A DNA stretch of 64,000 nt, taken from positions 3,192,001 to 3,256,000 of the forward strand of contig JARUPY010000398.1 of assembly GCA_029817715.1 (NCBI GenBank). Reading direction: 5' to 3'. The notes below the pieces were generated by a model that saw only the letters and a list, made by a program, of their open reading frames with translations, was not told the origin of the DNA and did not search any database. The number at the start of each line of letters is the position of its first letter. Positions within the stretch are counted from its first letter, which is position 1. This document shows, piece by piece, positions 52,297 through 61,548 of this stretch. The DNA comes from Melastoma dodecandrum. Lineage: Eukaryota > Streptophyta > Magnoliopsida > Myrtales > Melastomataceae. A program made the position numbers and the translations under genes.

Positions 52297-52545
52297 TCAG
52301 GGGAAGGCTACAGAAATGGTAGCATCCCAAACCGCCGTGAAGGTGATCATGCCGATGACGCCGTTCTGCGCGTCGCGCACGAGGAGCTTCCAGGGTTCGC
52401 CGTGCCACAGTTCCGGACGGTCCCTCAGGAGCGCGCCGGCGGTCTGCAGAGCTTCTCGCTTGGCGACGGTCGGGCTCGCGCATTCCATCCCTTCGTCGTC
52501 AAACGAAGTGGCGCCGTCGAACACGTCGAAATAGTATCGGGGCAT
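52297..52545 (-). CDS. DUF6894 small protein
   Basis: The 82-residue protein begins MPRYYFDVFDGATSFDDEGM with ECASPTVAKREALQTAGALL, the textbook DUF6894 pattern. It is a second member 1.2 kb from the first, in the same orientation. Function unknown. Confidence 0.8.
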   Translation of the reverse strand: MPRYYFDVFDGATSFDDEGMECASPTVAKREALQTAGALLRDRPELWHGEPWKLLVRDAQNGVIGMITFTAVWDATISVAFP

Positions 52546-52743
52546 GACGCAGCAATCCGAAAGCGATCGAAGCGATGTGCTTACGGTCGCAGCCAGCGCC
52601 TCATCGGGCGAGTGCCCGAAGAGACGAGCATATGTCCGGCAACGCTCTAGGAAAAGACATTGGCGTTGTGCGACATCTGCGCCGGGCCAGGCGCGCCCGC
52701 CTGGCCCATCGTTCAGGTGGACCGCTCAGCGGCCTCTGCCCGC

Positions 52744-54306
52744 TCAGTTGCCCTTGCCGTTGTTCTTCGCCTGGCCGTAGGTCAGCACGGCGAAGTCGCC
52801 GATCACCTTGGATTTCTGGTTGTCGGCAAACTTCTGCATCACGATCGGGCAATAGGCGGCGATGAGACCGTTGGTGAGCTGGTCGGGCGTCGCGCCGGGC
52901 GCGCCCTTCTTCACCACGGGCAGGATGCCGTCGATCGTCGGCAGCATGTTGGCCGGGTCCATCGCCTGCAGCTTGGACTTCACGTCGCCCTGCTCCGCGG
53001 CCTTCTGCACGGCCTCGGCCGGCGGCTTTGCGGGCGCGCAGGCCTCGGGCCTGTTCATCGCGAGCATGGTCAGCGCGTCCTTGCGCAGGTTGCCGACCGC
53101 ACCGGCGCCCGTGTCGGCCGGGGCGCCGTTGCCCCAGGCGGTGCGCACGTAGTTCGTCACGTCGGCGATCTGCTGGTCGGTCATCGTCTGGCCGTAGGCG
53201 GGCATCGGCGAGAGGCCGTCGCGCGCCTGGAGGCCGCCGAGCACGGCCCGGATGACGTTTTCCGGGCCCTTCGCGGTCACCGAGCCGTTTCCGGCGAGCG
53301 CCGGCACGGCGCCCGCGATGCCCTTGCCGTCCCGCTGGTGACAGGAGACGCAATAGCTGAGGTAGACCTCCTCGCCCGCGACCGGCACCGGCGCGCCCTT
53401 CGAGCTTTCCGACGCGCTGATGCTCTCCTTGCTCTGGAACGACTTCAGATAAGCGGCGATCGCGTGGAGGTCCGCCTCCGTCATCTTGCTCGTGCTGTCC
53501 ATGATCGTCTCGCGCATCGGGCCCGCGGCGACGCTCGTGTGGTCCGGCTTCGAACCGGTCTTCAGGTAGGCGACGATGTCGGTGTCCGACCAGGCGCCGA
53601 CGCCGTCCTTGCGGTTGGAGGTGATGTTGGGGGCGTAGTAGCCCTCGATCTGGCCGCCCTGCAGCGTGCCGCTGAGGTTCGAGGCGCCGGCGAGCTTGTT
53701 GGCGTTGTGGCACTCGCCGCAATGGCCGAGGCCCTCGACGATGTAGGCGCCGCGCTGCACTTCGGGCGAGGCCTTCGGGTCGATCTTCAGCCAGCCTTCC
53801 TTGAAGAAGGCGAGGCGCCAGGCGAGCAGGCCTTCCCGAATGTTGAAGGGGAAACCGATCTCCAGCGGCTTGCGCGGCGCGTGCACCGGCTTCAGCGACT
53901 TGAGGTAGGCGTGGATCGCCTGCACGTCCTCCTTCTTGACGTTCGTGTACCAGGGGAAGGGGAAGGCGGGGTAGAGGTACTTGCCGTGCTCGTCGATGCC
54001 TTCGTGCATCGCTCTGTAGAACTGCTCGTCGGTCCATTTGCCGATGCCGGTTTCCTTGTCCGGCGTGATGTTCGGCGTGGAAATCGAGCCGACAGGCGTC
54101 TTCATATAAAGGCCGCCAGCGAATTTCTCGCCGCCCGGCGCGGTGTGGCAGGCGACGCAATCGCCGAGGGTCACGAGGTACTCGCCCCGCTTCACCAAGT
54201 CGTTGTCGTCGGCGCGCGCGGGGCTCGAGAAGGATCCAATCGCCAGAAGGCCTGCTGCCACGAAACCGAGCTGTGACACACCCTTCGTTTGACGCGATTG
54301 GTCCAT
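52744..54306 (-). CDS. Triheme cytochrome c, exported (alcohol/aldehyde dehydrogenase cytochrome type)
   Basis: The 520-residue protein has a signal peptide (to about residue 32, PARADD) and three covalent heme sites: CVACH at 50-54, CGECH at 196-200 and CVSCH at 319-323. The three-domain layout is that of cytochrome subunits accepting electrons from periplasmic alcohol/aldehyde or xanthine-oxidase-type dehydrogenases. About 120 residues beyond the third heme domain include a disordered alanine-rich linker. A small membrane protein precedes it. The promoter at 54681-54709 with its dyad probably drives both. No dehydrogenase subunit is adjacent. Confidence 0.88.
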   Translation of the reverse strand: MDQSRQTKGVSQLGFVAAGLLAIGSFSSPARADDNDLVKRGEYLVTLGDCVACHTAPGGEKFAGGLYMKTPVGSISTPNITPDKETGIGKWTDEQFYRAMHEGIDEHGKYLYPAFPFPWYTNVKKEDVQAIHAYLKSLKPVHAPRKPLEIGFPFNIREGLLAWRLAFFKEGWLKIDPKASPEVQRGAYIVEGLGHCGECHNANKLAGASNLSGTLQGGQIEGYYAPNITSNRKDGVGAWSDTDIVAYLKTGSKPDHTSVAAGPMRETIMDSTSKMTEADLHAIAAYLKSFQSKESISASESSKGAPVPVAGEEVYLSYCVSCHQRDGKGIAGAVPALAGNGSVTAKGPENVIRAVLGGLQARDGLSPMPAYGQTMTDQQIADVTNYVRTAWGNGAPADTGAGAVGNLRKDALTMLAMNRPEACAPAKPPAEAVQKAAEQGDVKSKLQAMDPANMLPTIDGILPVVKKGAPGATPDQLTNGLIAAYCPIVMQKFADNQKSKVIGDFAVLTYGQAKNNGKGN

Positions 54307-54402
54307 GGATCACCCGATGCACAAGGATTGGAGCTTGTGCCGCAACGCCCATATGTTTGGAGCAGTTCCAAGCGTGGCCGTTCGACGGAACGTCGCAGGG
54401 GC

Positions 54403-54645
54403 TCAGGGCTCGCCCGGTTGGCTCGCCGACGCATGTCCGCTGAACTCGGCGAAGCTGGCATCCGCGGCGTGCCGATGGAGCCAGGAGGGCAGGCTCGCCA
54501 GGGCGAGCGGGCACGCCAGCGCGGCGAGGAAGAGAAGGCCGCGCACGAGGCCAACGGCATGGGCCTCGCCGTCGCTGCGGACCGGCGCGGCGCAATCGTG
54601 GATGCTGTCGGAGAGAAAACCATCCGAGAGGGCGGACAGATGCAT
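54403..54645 (-). CDS. Small single-pass membrane protein upstream of cytochrome c
   Basis: The 80-residue product begins MHLSALSDGFLSDSIHDCAA and has one helix (GLLFLAALACPLALASLP). An AGGA site lies about 9-12 bases before its ATG, and the predicted start site is about 29 bases upstream. It ends 96 bp before the cytochrome start on the same strand, so the two are likely co-transcribed. No family recognised. Confidence 0.5.
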   Translation of the reverse strand: MHLSALSDGFLSDSIHDCAAPVRSDGEAHAVGLVRGLLFLAALACPLALASLPSWLHRHAADASFAEFSGHASASQPGEP

Positions 54646-54680
54646 GGTGGGGGTTCCTGCGGTGTCGATGTCACACCGCG

Positions 54681-54709
54681 CTAATATGTGGGAATTTATC
54701 CCACGTCAA
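54681..54709 (-). promoter_or_regulatory. Promoter of the cytochrome c unit with a 17-bp dyad filling its spacer
   Basis: On the minus strand TTGACG (54709-54704) and TATTAG (54686-54681) are separated by exactly 17 bases. The dyad GTGGGAATTTATCCCAC (54688-54704) covers the whole spacer, so a bound protein would block RNA polymerase. The expected start site is about 54674, just before the small membrane protein gene. Confidence 0.7.
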
Positions 54710-54717
54710 GCAGGCGT

Positions 54718-54744
54718 GTGGGATGCAAGCCCACGAAATCGTGG
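54718..54744. promoter_or_regulatory. Second 17-bp dyad plus overlapping palindrome before the DUF6502 gene
   Basis: GTGGGATGCAAGCCCAC (54718-54734) has the same GTGGG/CCCAC arms as the first dyad and begins exactly 30 bp later, so the two face the same side of the helix. Its right arm overlaps another palindrome, CCACGAAATCGTGG (54731-54744). The DUF6502 start codon is 14 bp downstream. A shared regulator binding both dyads is likely. Confidence 0.6.
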
Positions 54745-54757
54745 TACGAAGCGGACG

Positions 54758-55618
54758 ATGACAGATCGTACGTCCCCGGCAGCTCCCGATGCCGCGCGGC
54801 TGCAGGCGCCCCTGGCGCGGCTGCTGCGGCCGCTCGTGCGGCTCTTCGTGCGCACCGGCATCACCTTTCCCGCCCTCTGCGATCTCCTGCGCGAGCTCTA
54901 CGTGAACGTCGCCGAGTACGATTTCGCGCTGCCGGGCAAGCACCAGACCGACAGCCGGGTCAGCCTCCTGACGGGCATCCACCGCAAGGAGGTCGCGCGT
55001 CTGCGTGGCGCCGGGGCGCCGGTGAGCGCCGTGCCGACCGCCGTGTCGCGGACGAGCCGCATCATGGCGCGCTGGCTCTCGGCGTCCGACTTCACGGATG
55101 AGCAGGGCCGCCCGCGCCCGCTTCTGCGCGCGCCCTCGGACTTGGAGCCCTCGTTCGAGGACCTCGTCGCGTCGGTGACGCGCGACGTGCGCCCGCGTGC
55201 CGTGTTCGACGAGTGGCTCGATCGCGGCCTCGTGACGGTCGATGCCGACGGCCGCGTCGCGCTCGCCGAGACGGCCTTCGTGCCGACGAGCGGCAGCAAC
55301 CAGCAGCTCTATTACTTCGGCCGCAATCTGCATGACCATGTCGCGGCCGCCGTCGCCAACGTGCTCGGCGAAAATCCGCGATTTCTGGAGCGCGCGGTGC
55401 ATTATGACGGCCTCTCCGCCGACCTCGCCGGGCGGCTCGAGCACCTCTCGAAGGACATCGCGACGGATGCGCTGACCCGCGCCAACAAGGCGGCGGACGG
55501 CGCCTGCGAGAGCGACGCGGGCGGCGACTGGCGATGGACCTTCGGCGTCTACGTCTATCGCGAGCCGACGCCCCCGCCCGCGACGCAGCCGACGACCTCG
55601 GCGCCGGAGGCCCCGTGA
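54758..55618 (+). CDS. DUF6502 protein, probable DNA-binding regulator
   Basis: The 286-residue protein begins [20 protein letters not shown]. The conserved region of about residues 20-90 ([19 protein letters not shown], then [18 protein letters not shown]) reads like a winged helix-turn-helix with R-x-S-x-x-T-G-x-x-R-K-x-V as the recognition segment. The C-terminal half is helical. DUF6502 proteins have no assigned function. The gene lies directly behind tandem dyads, diverges from the cytochrome unit, and is coupled by GTGA overlap to DUF5666. This suggests an autoregulator. Confidence 0.75.
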   Translation: MTDRTSPAAPDAARLQAPLARLLRPLVRLFVRTGITFPALCDLLRELYVNVAEYDFALPGKHQTDSRVSLLTGIHRKEVARLRGAGAPVSAVPTAVSRTSRIMARWLSASDFTDEQGRPRPLLRAPSDLEPSFEDLVASVTRDVRPRAVFDEWLDRGLVTVDADGRVALAETAFVPTSGSNQQLYYFGRNLHDHVAAAVANVLGENPRFLERAVHYDGLSADLAGRLEHLSKDIATDALTRANKAADGACESDAGGDWRWTFGVYVYREPTPPPATQPTTSAPEAP

Positions 55619-56799
55619 CCTCGCGGCTCGCGCGCCGGCAGGTTCTCGCGCTGCTCGTCTCGTCCGCGCTGTCGACGAGCCTCGTGCGGCGTATCCGCGC
55701 CGAGCCGAACGATCGCGGGATCGGCGGCACGGGCGTCACCTTCGGCGACGAGAACGACCGCGGCATCGGCGGTACCGGCGTCATCGGCACGATCCGCAAG
55801 TTTGGCTCGATCGTCGTCAACGACATGCGGATCGCCTATCCGCCCGATGCCGAGGTCCGGGTCGACGATCGGCCGGCGCGCGTCTCCGATCTCAAGATCG
55901 GGCACGTCGTGCGCGTCGTCGCCGGCGGCCTCGCGGGCCGTCTCTCGACCCGCGCGATCGAGGTGACGAGCGAGGTGGTGGGGCCGGTCGAGGCGACGGC
56001 GGCGGGCCATCTCACGGTGCTGGGCCAATCGGTGGCGACAGCCGGCCTCAAGACGCACGCGAAGGTCGGCGACGTCGTCGCGGTGAGCGGGCTGCGGCGC
56101 AATGACGGCACGATCGTCGCGAGCCTCGTCGAGCCTCGGCCGAGCGCGCCGAGCCGGGTCGCCGGCCCGGTGACGGTGGGGCCGGACGGCGGGCTGCGCA
56201 TCGGCGGCCTCGCGCTCGCGGGCGTCGACCCCTCGCTGGTGGATCGCCGCGCGCTGGTTGAGGGCGCGCGCGAGGGGGATCGCCTCGTGGTAACGCGGGC
56301 GACGCCGGCCGCTTCGCTGTTCCCGCCCGACGTGCGGCAGCTCTCGATCGAGAGTTACGTGGAGCGCCGCGCCGGCGGAGTGGCCCTCGGGTCGGGCTAT
56401 GCGGTCGAGGGCGCGCTGCCGGACCTGCCGGCCGGACGCTCCGTCCGCGCCGTCCTGGCGACGCGCCTCGGGGCCGACGGAAGCCTCGTCCTCGATCGCG
56501 CGCGCGTCGGCGGCCGCACCTTCGGCGCGACGGGCGGCACAAGGCGAGGCAACTCCGGAGCGCCGGGCGCCGACGGCCCGAGGCATCCCGGCGACCGGCC
56601 GGCCGGGCGCTTGCCGATGAACTTCGACCACGCTCCGGGGCCGGGGCCCGGAGGCTTCGGCGGACCCGCAGGTCCGGGTGGCGGGTTCGGTGGCCCGGGT
56701 GGGTTCGGCGGCATGGGCGGCGGCGGCCGGTCGCTGACTTGCGGCTGCCGGAGCCCGCCCATAGATGGTGCCGATCCGATCACGCGGGCCGCCCTTTCG
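55615..56799 (+). CDS. DUF5666 protein with Tat-like signal, reading frame open into hslV
   Basis: It starts at a GTG overlapping the DUF6502 stop. The N-terminus ([19 protein letters not shown]) has twin arginines and a hydrophobic core, so export by Tat is plausible. Two [10 protein letters not shown] repeats follow, then several DUF5666 beta units ([59 protein letters not shown]). The end is Gly/Pro-rich ([16 protein letters not shown]). No stop occurs before hslV: the frame runs on to 57384. A -1 change in the glycine tract would reach a TGA at 56735, so a frameshift there is possible. Confidence 0.7.
56738..56766 (+). promoter_or_regulatory. Possible heat-shock (RpoH-type) promoter of hslV
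   Basis: CTTGCGG (56738-56744) and CCCATAG (56758-56764) are separated by 13 bases, resembling the RpoH consensus CTTGAAA-N13-CCCCAT. The start site would lie about 25-30 bases before the hslV ATG. HslVU is heat-shock controlled in proteobacteria. Match quality is moderate. Confidence 0.4.
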
Positions 56800-57384
56800 A
56801 TGATGCACGACCAATCGATGCCCGCCGGATCGCAGAGCCCCGTCTGGCACGGCACGACGATCGTGATGGTGCGCAAGGGCGCGCGCACGGTGATCGGCGG
56901 CGACGGGCAGGTTTCCGTCGGCCAGACGATTATGAAAGGCAACGCGCGCAAGGTCCGCCGGCTCGGCAAGGGCGACGTCATCGCCGGATTCGCCGGCGCA
57001 ACGGCGGACGCCTTCACGCTGTTCGAGCGGCTCGAGGCGAAGCTCGACCAATATCCGGGGCAGCTCATGCGCGCCTGCGTCGAACTGGCGAAAGATTGGC
57101 GCACCGATCGCTACCTGCGCCGGCTCGAAGCGATGATGCTCGTCGCGGACAAGCAGGTGGGCCTCGTGCTCACCGGCAACGGCGACGTGCTGGAGCCGGA
57201 GGGGACGGCGGCCGGCAGCGTCATCGCGATCGGCTCGGGCGGCAATTACGCGCTGGCGGCCGGGCGGGCGCTGCTGCCGCTGCAGGACGATCCCGAAGCG
57301 ATCGTGCGGCGCGCTCTCGCGATCGCCGCCGAGATCTGCGTCTACACCAACGATCAGGTCGTCGTCGAAAGCGTCCTGGCGTGA
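56800..57384 (+). CDS. hslV: ATP-dependent protease peptidase subunit HslV
   Basis: The 194-residue subunit is the threonine peptidase of the HslVU protease. Removing the first 18 residues ([18 protein letters not shown]) exposes the catalytic threonine of TTIVMVRKG, followed by [14 protein letters not shown] sequence (here [19 protein letters not shown]) and [14 protein letters not shown]. Length and motifs are complete. The upstream DUF5666 gene is in the same frame with no stop between, so the start rests on family comparison. ATGs at 56803 and 56818 would also keep the active site. Confidence 0.93.
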   Translation: MMHDQSMPAGSQSPVWHGTTIVMVRKGARTVIGGDGQVSVGQTIMKGNARKVRRLGKGDVIAGFAGATADAFTLFERLEAKLDQYPGQLMRACVELAKDWRTDRYLRRLEAMMLVADKQVGLVLTGNGDVLEPEGTAAGSVIAIGSGGNYALAAGRALLPLQDDPEAIVRRALAIAAEICVYTNDQVVVESVLA

Positions 57385-58508
57385 TCTCGGACGCTGCCCT
57401 CGATCGCGCCGTGGCGGAGGCCGTCGTCTCCGCCGATCAGGCCGAGCGCCTGCGCGCCATCGCCCGCGAGATCGCCGCGGGCGAGACGCGCGTCGACGAA
57501 CCGGTCGACGAAGAGAAGCTGCGGTTCATCTCGGGTTTCGCCGACATCTTCGTCACCATCGGCCTCGCGCTGTTTCTCGGCGCGCTCGCCTTTCTGATGG
57601 ATGCCGGCACCGGCTCGACGCTGATGTACGCCGGCCTCGCCGCCTGCGCCTGGGTGCTCGCCGAATTCTTCACGTTCAAGCGGCGCATGGCGCTGCCGAG
57701 CATCGTGCTGCTCGTCGTCTTCGTCGGCGCGCTCTTCCTGCTGTCGGCGCAGATCGCGGCCGCGCTCGTGCCGCAGACGAGCCAGCTCTGGCCGCTTCAC
57801 GCGGCGCGTCCCGGCCTGCCCGCCCCGGCCGTGTCGACCCCGGCTTCGTCGACCTGGAGCGAATGGTTGCCGCTCTGCATCGCGGCCGTCGCCGCCGCCG
57901 CGATGGCCGCCCTCCATTACGTCCGCTTCCGCGTCCCGATCACCATCGCCGCCGGGACGGCATCGCTCTGCGTGCTGGCGCTCGGCCTCGTCGCGGGCGC
58001 GCTCCCGTCGATCGGCGAGACGGGCCTCAACGCGACGCTCTTCGTGTGCGGCCTCGCCGTCTTCGCGCTCGCGATGCGCTTCGACATGTCGGACCCGGAG
58101 CGGGCGACGCGGCGCACCGACATCGCCTTCTGGCTGCACCTTCTCGCCGCGCCGCTTATCGTGCACCCGCTGATCCGCGGCTTCCTGCACGGCATGGACA
58201 ATGGCCTCACGACGGGCGCGGCCAGCGGCATCCTGTGGGTGTTCCTGGCGCTCGGCGCCGTCGCTGTCGTGATCGACCGTCGTGCGATCCTCGTGTCGGG
58301 CCTCGTCTACGCCGGCATCGCGTTCGGCACGATCGTGCGCGCCACGGGCGTGCAGCATTACCAGGTGCCGACGGTGCTCCTCGCGCTCGGCGCCTTCATC
58401 CTGCTACTCAGCGCGGGCTGGCAGCCGCTGCGCCGCGCCATCCTGCGCCGCCTGCCGACGGGGCTGGCGCGCCGACTTCCGCATCCTTTGGCGAGCACCG
58501 CGACGTGA
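57381..58508 (+). CDS. DUF2157-like multi-pass membrane protein
   Basis: The 375-residue protein starts at a GTG overlapping the hslV stop by 4 bp. The N-terminal cytosolic part ([19 protein letters not shown]) and about ten transmembrane helices resemble DUF2157/DUF4401-type predicted membrane proteins. Its function is unknown. Tight coupling to hslV suggests co-expression under heat shock. Confidence 0.65.
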   Translation: MISDAALDRAVAEAVVSADQAERLRAIAREIAAGETRVDEPVDEEKLRFISGFADIFVTIGLALFLGALAFLMDAGTGSTLMYAGLAACAWVLAEFFTFKRRMALPSIVLLVVFVGALFLLSAQIAAALVPQTSQLWPLHAARPGLPAPAVSTPASSTWSEWLPLCIAAVAAAAMAALHYVRFRVPITIAAGTASLCVLALGLVAGALPSIGETGLNATLFVCGLAVFALAMRFDMSDPERATRRTDIAFWLHLLAAPLIVHPLIRGFLHGMDNGLTTGAASGILWVFLALGAVAVVIDRRAILVSGLVYAGIAFGTIVRATGVQHYQVPTVLLALGAFILLLSAGWQPLRRAILRRLPTGLARRLPHPLASTAT

Positions 58509-58522
58509 CGTCGATCGCGCGC

Positions 58523-58966
58523 TCAGCCTTCGTCGCTGCCGATCAGGGTCAGCGCCCGCCGGCCTCCGTCCACGGCATTCGGCGACAAGCGCAGGTCGAA
58601 GGTGGCGAGCTGGCCGCCTCGCACGGCTGCCAGCGCCAGCAGGTACGTATCCGTGATCTGACGCGGACCGAGGATCTTCCGAGTGTCAATGACACCGGGC
58701 GCTACGAGGCTAAGGTCGTCGGGCCAGAATTGGTGACCGGGCAGAGCCGTCAGACGTCGCACGATCTCGGCGACCACAGAGGGCGGCCCTGGCGAGTTCG
58801 GATAGGCTGGGTGGCTGAGCACACGAATGATGCCGTTCTCCGTGGTCGGACACGTCGCCCAAGCCGTGCGGGCGTCGCGTTCGAACCAGCGATGCGCAGC
58901 CTCATGCGTGACATGGCGCGGATCGACGAGGGCGACCAAAACATTGACGTCGGGCAGAAAGGTCAC
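58523..58966 (-). CDS. vapC: PIN-domain toxin, VapC type
   Basis: The 147-residue protein has the PIN nuclease acidic residues: D in LPDVNVLVALVD, the central ENGIIRVLSH glutamate, and the late aspartates ITDTYLLALA and LATFDLRL. It would cleave RNA with Mg2+, held inactive by its partner. It overlaps the antitoxin gene by 4 bp. The pair is inserted between hslV and hslU, facing the opposite way. Confidence 0.85.
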   Translation of the reverse strand: MTFLPDVNVLVALVDPRHVTHEAAHRWFERDARTAWATCPTTENGIIRVLSHPAYPNSPGPPSVVAEIVRRLTALPGHQFWPDDLSLVAPGVIDTRKILGPRQITDTYLLALAAVRGGQLATFDLRLSPNAVDGGRRALTLIGSDEG

Positions 58967-59157
58967 GCCGCCGAGTCGCGCAACGCGTTGACCATCTCGA
59001 GGGTGACGGGGGAGCCCGTTGCGGGATCGAGGAGTGGCACGCCGTTCCTCTCCGCCTCAAGCTCGGAAATCACCTCACCCACCGTGCTTCGGCGGTCGCG
59101 CGCGATGGCCTCGGCGGCATCCAGCACGTCGTCGTCGATGACCAGCGTCGTCTGCAT
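58963..59157 (-). CDS. vapB: VapB-type antitoxin
   Basis: The 64-residue protein has an N-terminal ribbon-helix-helix (MQTTLVIDDDVLDAAEAIAR with STVGEVISELE) that binds operator DNA. A C-terminal tail (PVTLEMVNALRDSAA) probably inserts into the toxin. Its stop overlaps the vapC start. This is the standard antitoxin-first order. Confidence 0.82.
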   Translation of the reverse strand: MQTTLVIDDDVLDAAEAIARDRRSTVGEVISELEAERNGVPLLDPATGSPVTLEMVNALRDSAA

Positions 59158-59250
59158 GGCGATCCCTCGCGGCGGGGAGCCGCCATCCGATAACAGGCGT
59201 TCTCATACAGAGCAACGCCGACCGTCCATCCGAAGGGCACCTGCCAGGGC

Positions 59251-60558
59251 ATGACCAACTTCTCCCCGCGCGAGATCGTCTCCGAGCTCGATCGTTTCAT
59301 CGTCGGCCAGAGCGAGGCGAAGCGCGCCGTCGCGATCGCGCTGCGCAACCGCTGGCGCCGCCTCAAGCTCGAAGGGGCGATGCGCGACGAAGTGACGCCG
59401 AAGAACATCCTGATGATCGGGCCGACCGGCTGCGGGAAGACCGAGATCAGCCGTCGCCTCGCGAAGCTGGCCGATGCGCCGTTCGTGAAGGTGGAGGCGA
59501 CCAAGTTCACCGAGGTCGGCTATGTCGGCCGCGATGTCGAGCAGATCGCGCGCGACCTGGTCGAGACGGCGATCACGATGGTGAAGGAAACCAAGCGCAA
59601 GAGCCTCGTGGCGCGCGCCGAATTGGCGGCCGAGGAACGCCTCCTGACAGCGCTCGTCGGCGCGCATGCCTCGCCCACGACGCGCGATGCCTTCCGCAAG
59701 AAGCTGCGCGCCGGCGAGCTCGAAGACAAGGAGGTCGAGGTCGAGCTGCAGGGCCAGGGCGGCGGCCTGCCGATGTTCGAACTGCCGAACATGCCGGGCG
59801 CCTCCGTCGGGGCGATCAACATCGGCGACATTTTCGGCAAGGGCCTCGGCAAGTCCGCCAAGCCCAAGCGCCTCCTCGTGCGCGAGGCGCGCGGACCTCT
59901 CCTCGCCGAGGAGAGCGAGAAGCTCATGGACCAGGATCAGATCGTCCAGGAGGCGATCCGCCAGGTCGAGAACAACGGCATCGTCTTCCTCGACGAGATC
60001 GACAAGATCTGCGCGCGCGAGCATCGCGGCGGCGCGGACGTGTCTCGCGAGGGCGTTCAGCGCGACCTGCTGCCGCTGATCGAAGGCACCATGGTAACGA
60101 CGAAGCACGGCGCCGTGAAAACGGACCACATCCTGTTCATCGCGTCCGGCGCCTTCCACGTCTCGAAGCCGTCGGACCTGCTGCCGGAGCTGCAGGGGCG
60201 CCTGCCGATCCGCGTCGAGCTCTCGCCGCTCGACGAGGACGACTTCCGGCGCATCCTCACCGAGACCGAGGCGAGCCTCATCAAGCAATACGAGGCCCTG
60301 ATGCAGACGGAAGGCGTGACGCTGGAGTTCACGCCCGACGCGGTGCACGCGCTCGCGAAGGTCGCCGTTCAGGTGAACGGCTCCGTCGAGAACATCGGCG
60401 CGCGGCGTCTGCAGACGGTGATGGAGCGCGTGCTCGACGACGTGAGCTTCACCGCCTCCGACCGCGCCGGCGAACGCATCGTCGTCGACGCCGCTTTCGT
60501 CGAGCGCAACGTGGGGGATCTCGCGCGCAACGCGGATCTGAGCCGGTTCATCTTGTAG
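59251..60558 (+). CDS. hslU: HslU ATPase subunit of the HslVU protease
   Basis: The 435-residue AAA+ unfoldase has Walker A GPTGCGKT at residues 57-64. The pore/GYVG motif is in [17 protein letters not shown], with Walker [11 protein letters not shown], sensor residues near [12 protein letters not shown], and the C-terminal SRFIL that inserts into HslV. It unfolds substrates and passes them to HslV. It is separated from hslV by the membrane protein and VapBC, so it probably needs its own promoter in the 93 bp before it. Confidence 0.95.
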   Translation: MTNFSPREIVSELDRFIVGQSEAKRAVAIALRNRWRRLKLEGAMRDEVTPKNILMIGPTGCGKTEISRRLAKLADAPFVKVEATKFTEVGYVGRDVEQIARDLVETAITMVKETKRKSLVARAELAAEERLLTALVGAHASPTTRDAFRKKLRAGELEDKEVEVELQGQGGGLPMFELPNMPGASVGAINIGDIFGKGLGKSAKPKRLLVREARGPLLAEESEKLMDQDQIVQEAIRQVENNGIVFLDEIDKICAREHRGGADVSREGVQRDLLPLIEGTMVTTKHGAVKTDHILFIASGAFHVSKPSDLLPELQGRLPIRVELSPLDEDDFRRILTETEASLIKQYEALMQTEGVTLEFTPDAVHALAKVAVQVNGSVENIGARRLQTVMERVLDDVSFTASDRAGERIVVDAAFVERNVGDLARNADLSRFIL

Positions 60559-60664
60559 AGGCCGCCTGCGGTCGGCACCCCCGCTCTGCCCGCCGGCTCG
60601 CGAACGGCGAAAGCCACTCCGTCGTTTGACGGCGGACCTATCCTTGAATGGAACGGCCGACCCG

Positions 60665-60753
60665 AACCCATCCTCAGTTTGCTGTCAATGACGGCGCGAA
60701 GCGCCGCCGGCTCCGCCGGTCGCAGATTATTGACAGCAAACTGAGGATGGGTT
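60665..60753. repeat. Perfect 25-bp inverted repeat around GC-rich hairpins
   Basis: Arms 60665-60689 and 60729-60753 are exact reverse complements; the 39-base centre contains further inverted repeats (GGCGCGAAGCGCC and CCGGCTCCGCCGG). This multi-branched fold resembles dispersed palindromic elements of Rhizobiales. The rest of the 397-bp space between hslU and the Nfu gene holds nothing recognisable. Confidence 0.85.
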
Positions 60754-60955
60754 GACCTGCCAGCCGTGCCTTCCAAGGATCTCTCTGCGCTCGCGCGCAA
60801 GGCCGACGACGCTGCGTTCCTCGGCCGATCGGGGCGATGCGTGGGTTGCAAATGAGCGGGACCTTCGTCTGCGGGCGCTTCCCTTGCGCGCTCCGCTGCC
60901 CGCGCTTGTGCCGCCCTCGCCTTTCGCCCATATCTGCAAGGAACAGAGGGACGAC

Positions 60956-61528
60956 ATGTTCATCCAGACCGAAACCACGCCCAACCCCGCCACGCTGAAG
61001 TTTCTGCCCGGCCGGCCCGTGCTGCCGGAGGGCACGCTGGACATCCGCGGGACCGCGGCCGCCGCGCAATCGCCGCTCGCCGCCGCCCTGTTCGAGATCG
61101 ACGGCGTCACCGGCGTCTTCTACGGCTCCGACTTTATCTCCGTGACGAAGGCCGACGCCGCCGATTGGCAGGCGCTGAAGCCCGCCGTGCTCGGCACGAT
61201 CATGGAGCATTTCACGTCCGGCGCGCCGCTCCTGGCGGACCCCGCCGCCGCCGTGCTGGGAGATGCGGGCGCTGACGAGGAGTTCTTCGACCCCGACGAT
61301 GTCGAGATCGTCGACACGATCAAGGACCTGATCGAGACGCGCGTGCGCCCGGCGGTCGCGAACGACGGCGGCGACATCCGCTTTCGCGGCTTTCGCGAAG
61401 GCACCGTCTATCTGGCGATGAAGGGCTCCTGCCAAGGCTGCCCGTCCTCCACAGCGACGTTGAAGCACGGCATTCAGAACCTGCTCTCGCATTTCGTGCC
61501 GGAAGTGCACACGGTCGAGCAGGTCTGA
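60956..61528 (+). CDS. NifU/Nfu-type iron-sulfur cluster carrier
   Basis: The 190-residue protein has the N-terminal Nfu domain (MFIQTETTPNPATLKFLPG, then GVTGVFYGSDFISVTK). Its C-terminal NifU domain has the cluster-binding CQGC in MKGSCQGCPSSTATLKHGI. This is the NFU1-like layout of alphaproteobacteria and mitochondria, carrying [4Fe-4S] clusters to client enzymes. An AGAGGG site precedes the ATG at 60956. Confidence 0.92.
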   Translation: MFIQTETTPNPATLKFLPGRPVLPEGTLDIRGTAAAAQSPLAAALFEIDGVTGVFYGSDFISVTKADAADWQALKPAVLGTIMEHFTSGAPLLADPAAAVLGDAGADEEFFDPDDVEIVDTIKDLIETRVRPAVANDGGDIRFRGFREGTVYLAMKGSCQGCPSSTATLKHGIQNLLSHFVPEVHTVEQV

Positions 61529-61548
61529 CGCGACGGGCTGCCTGCGCC

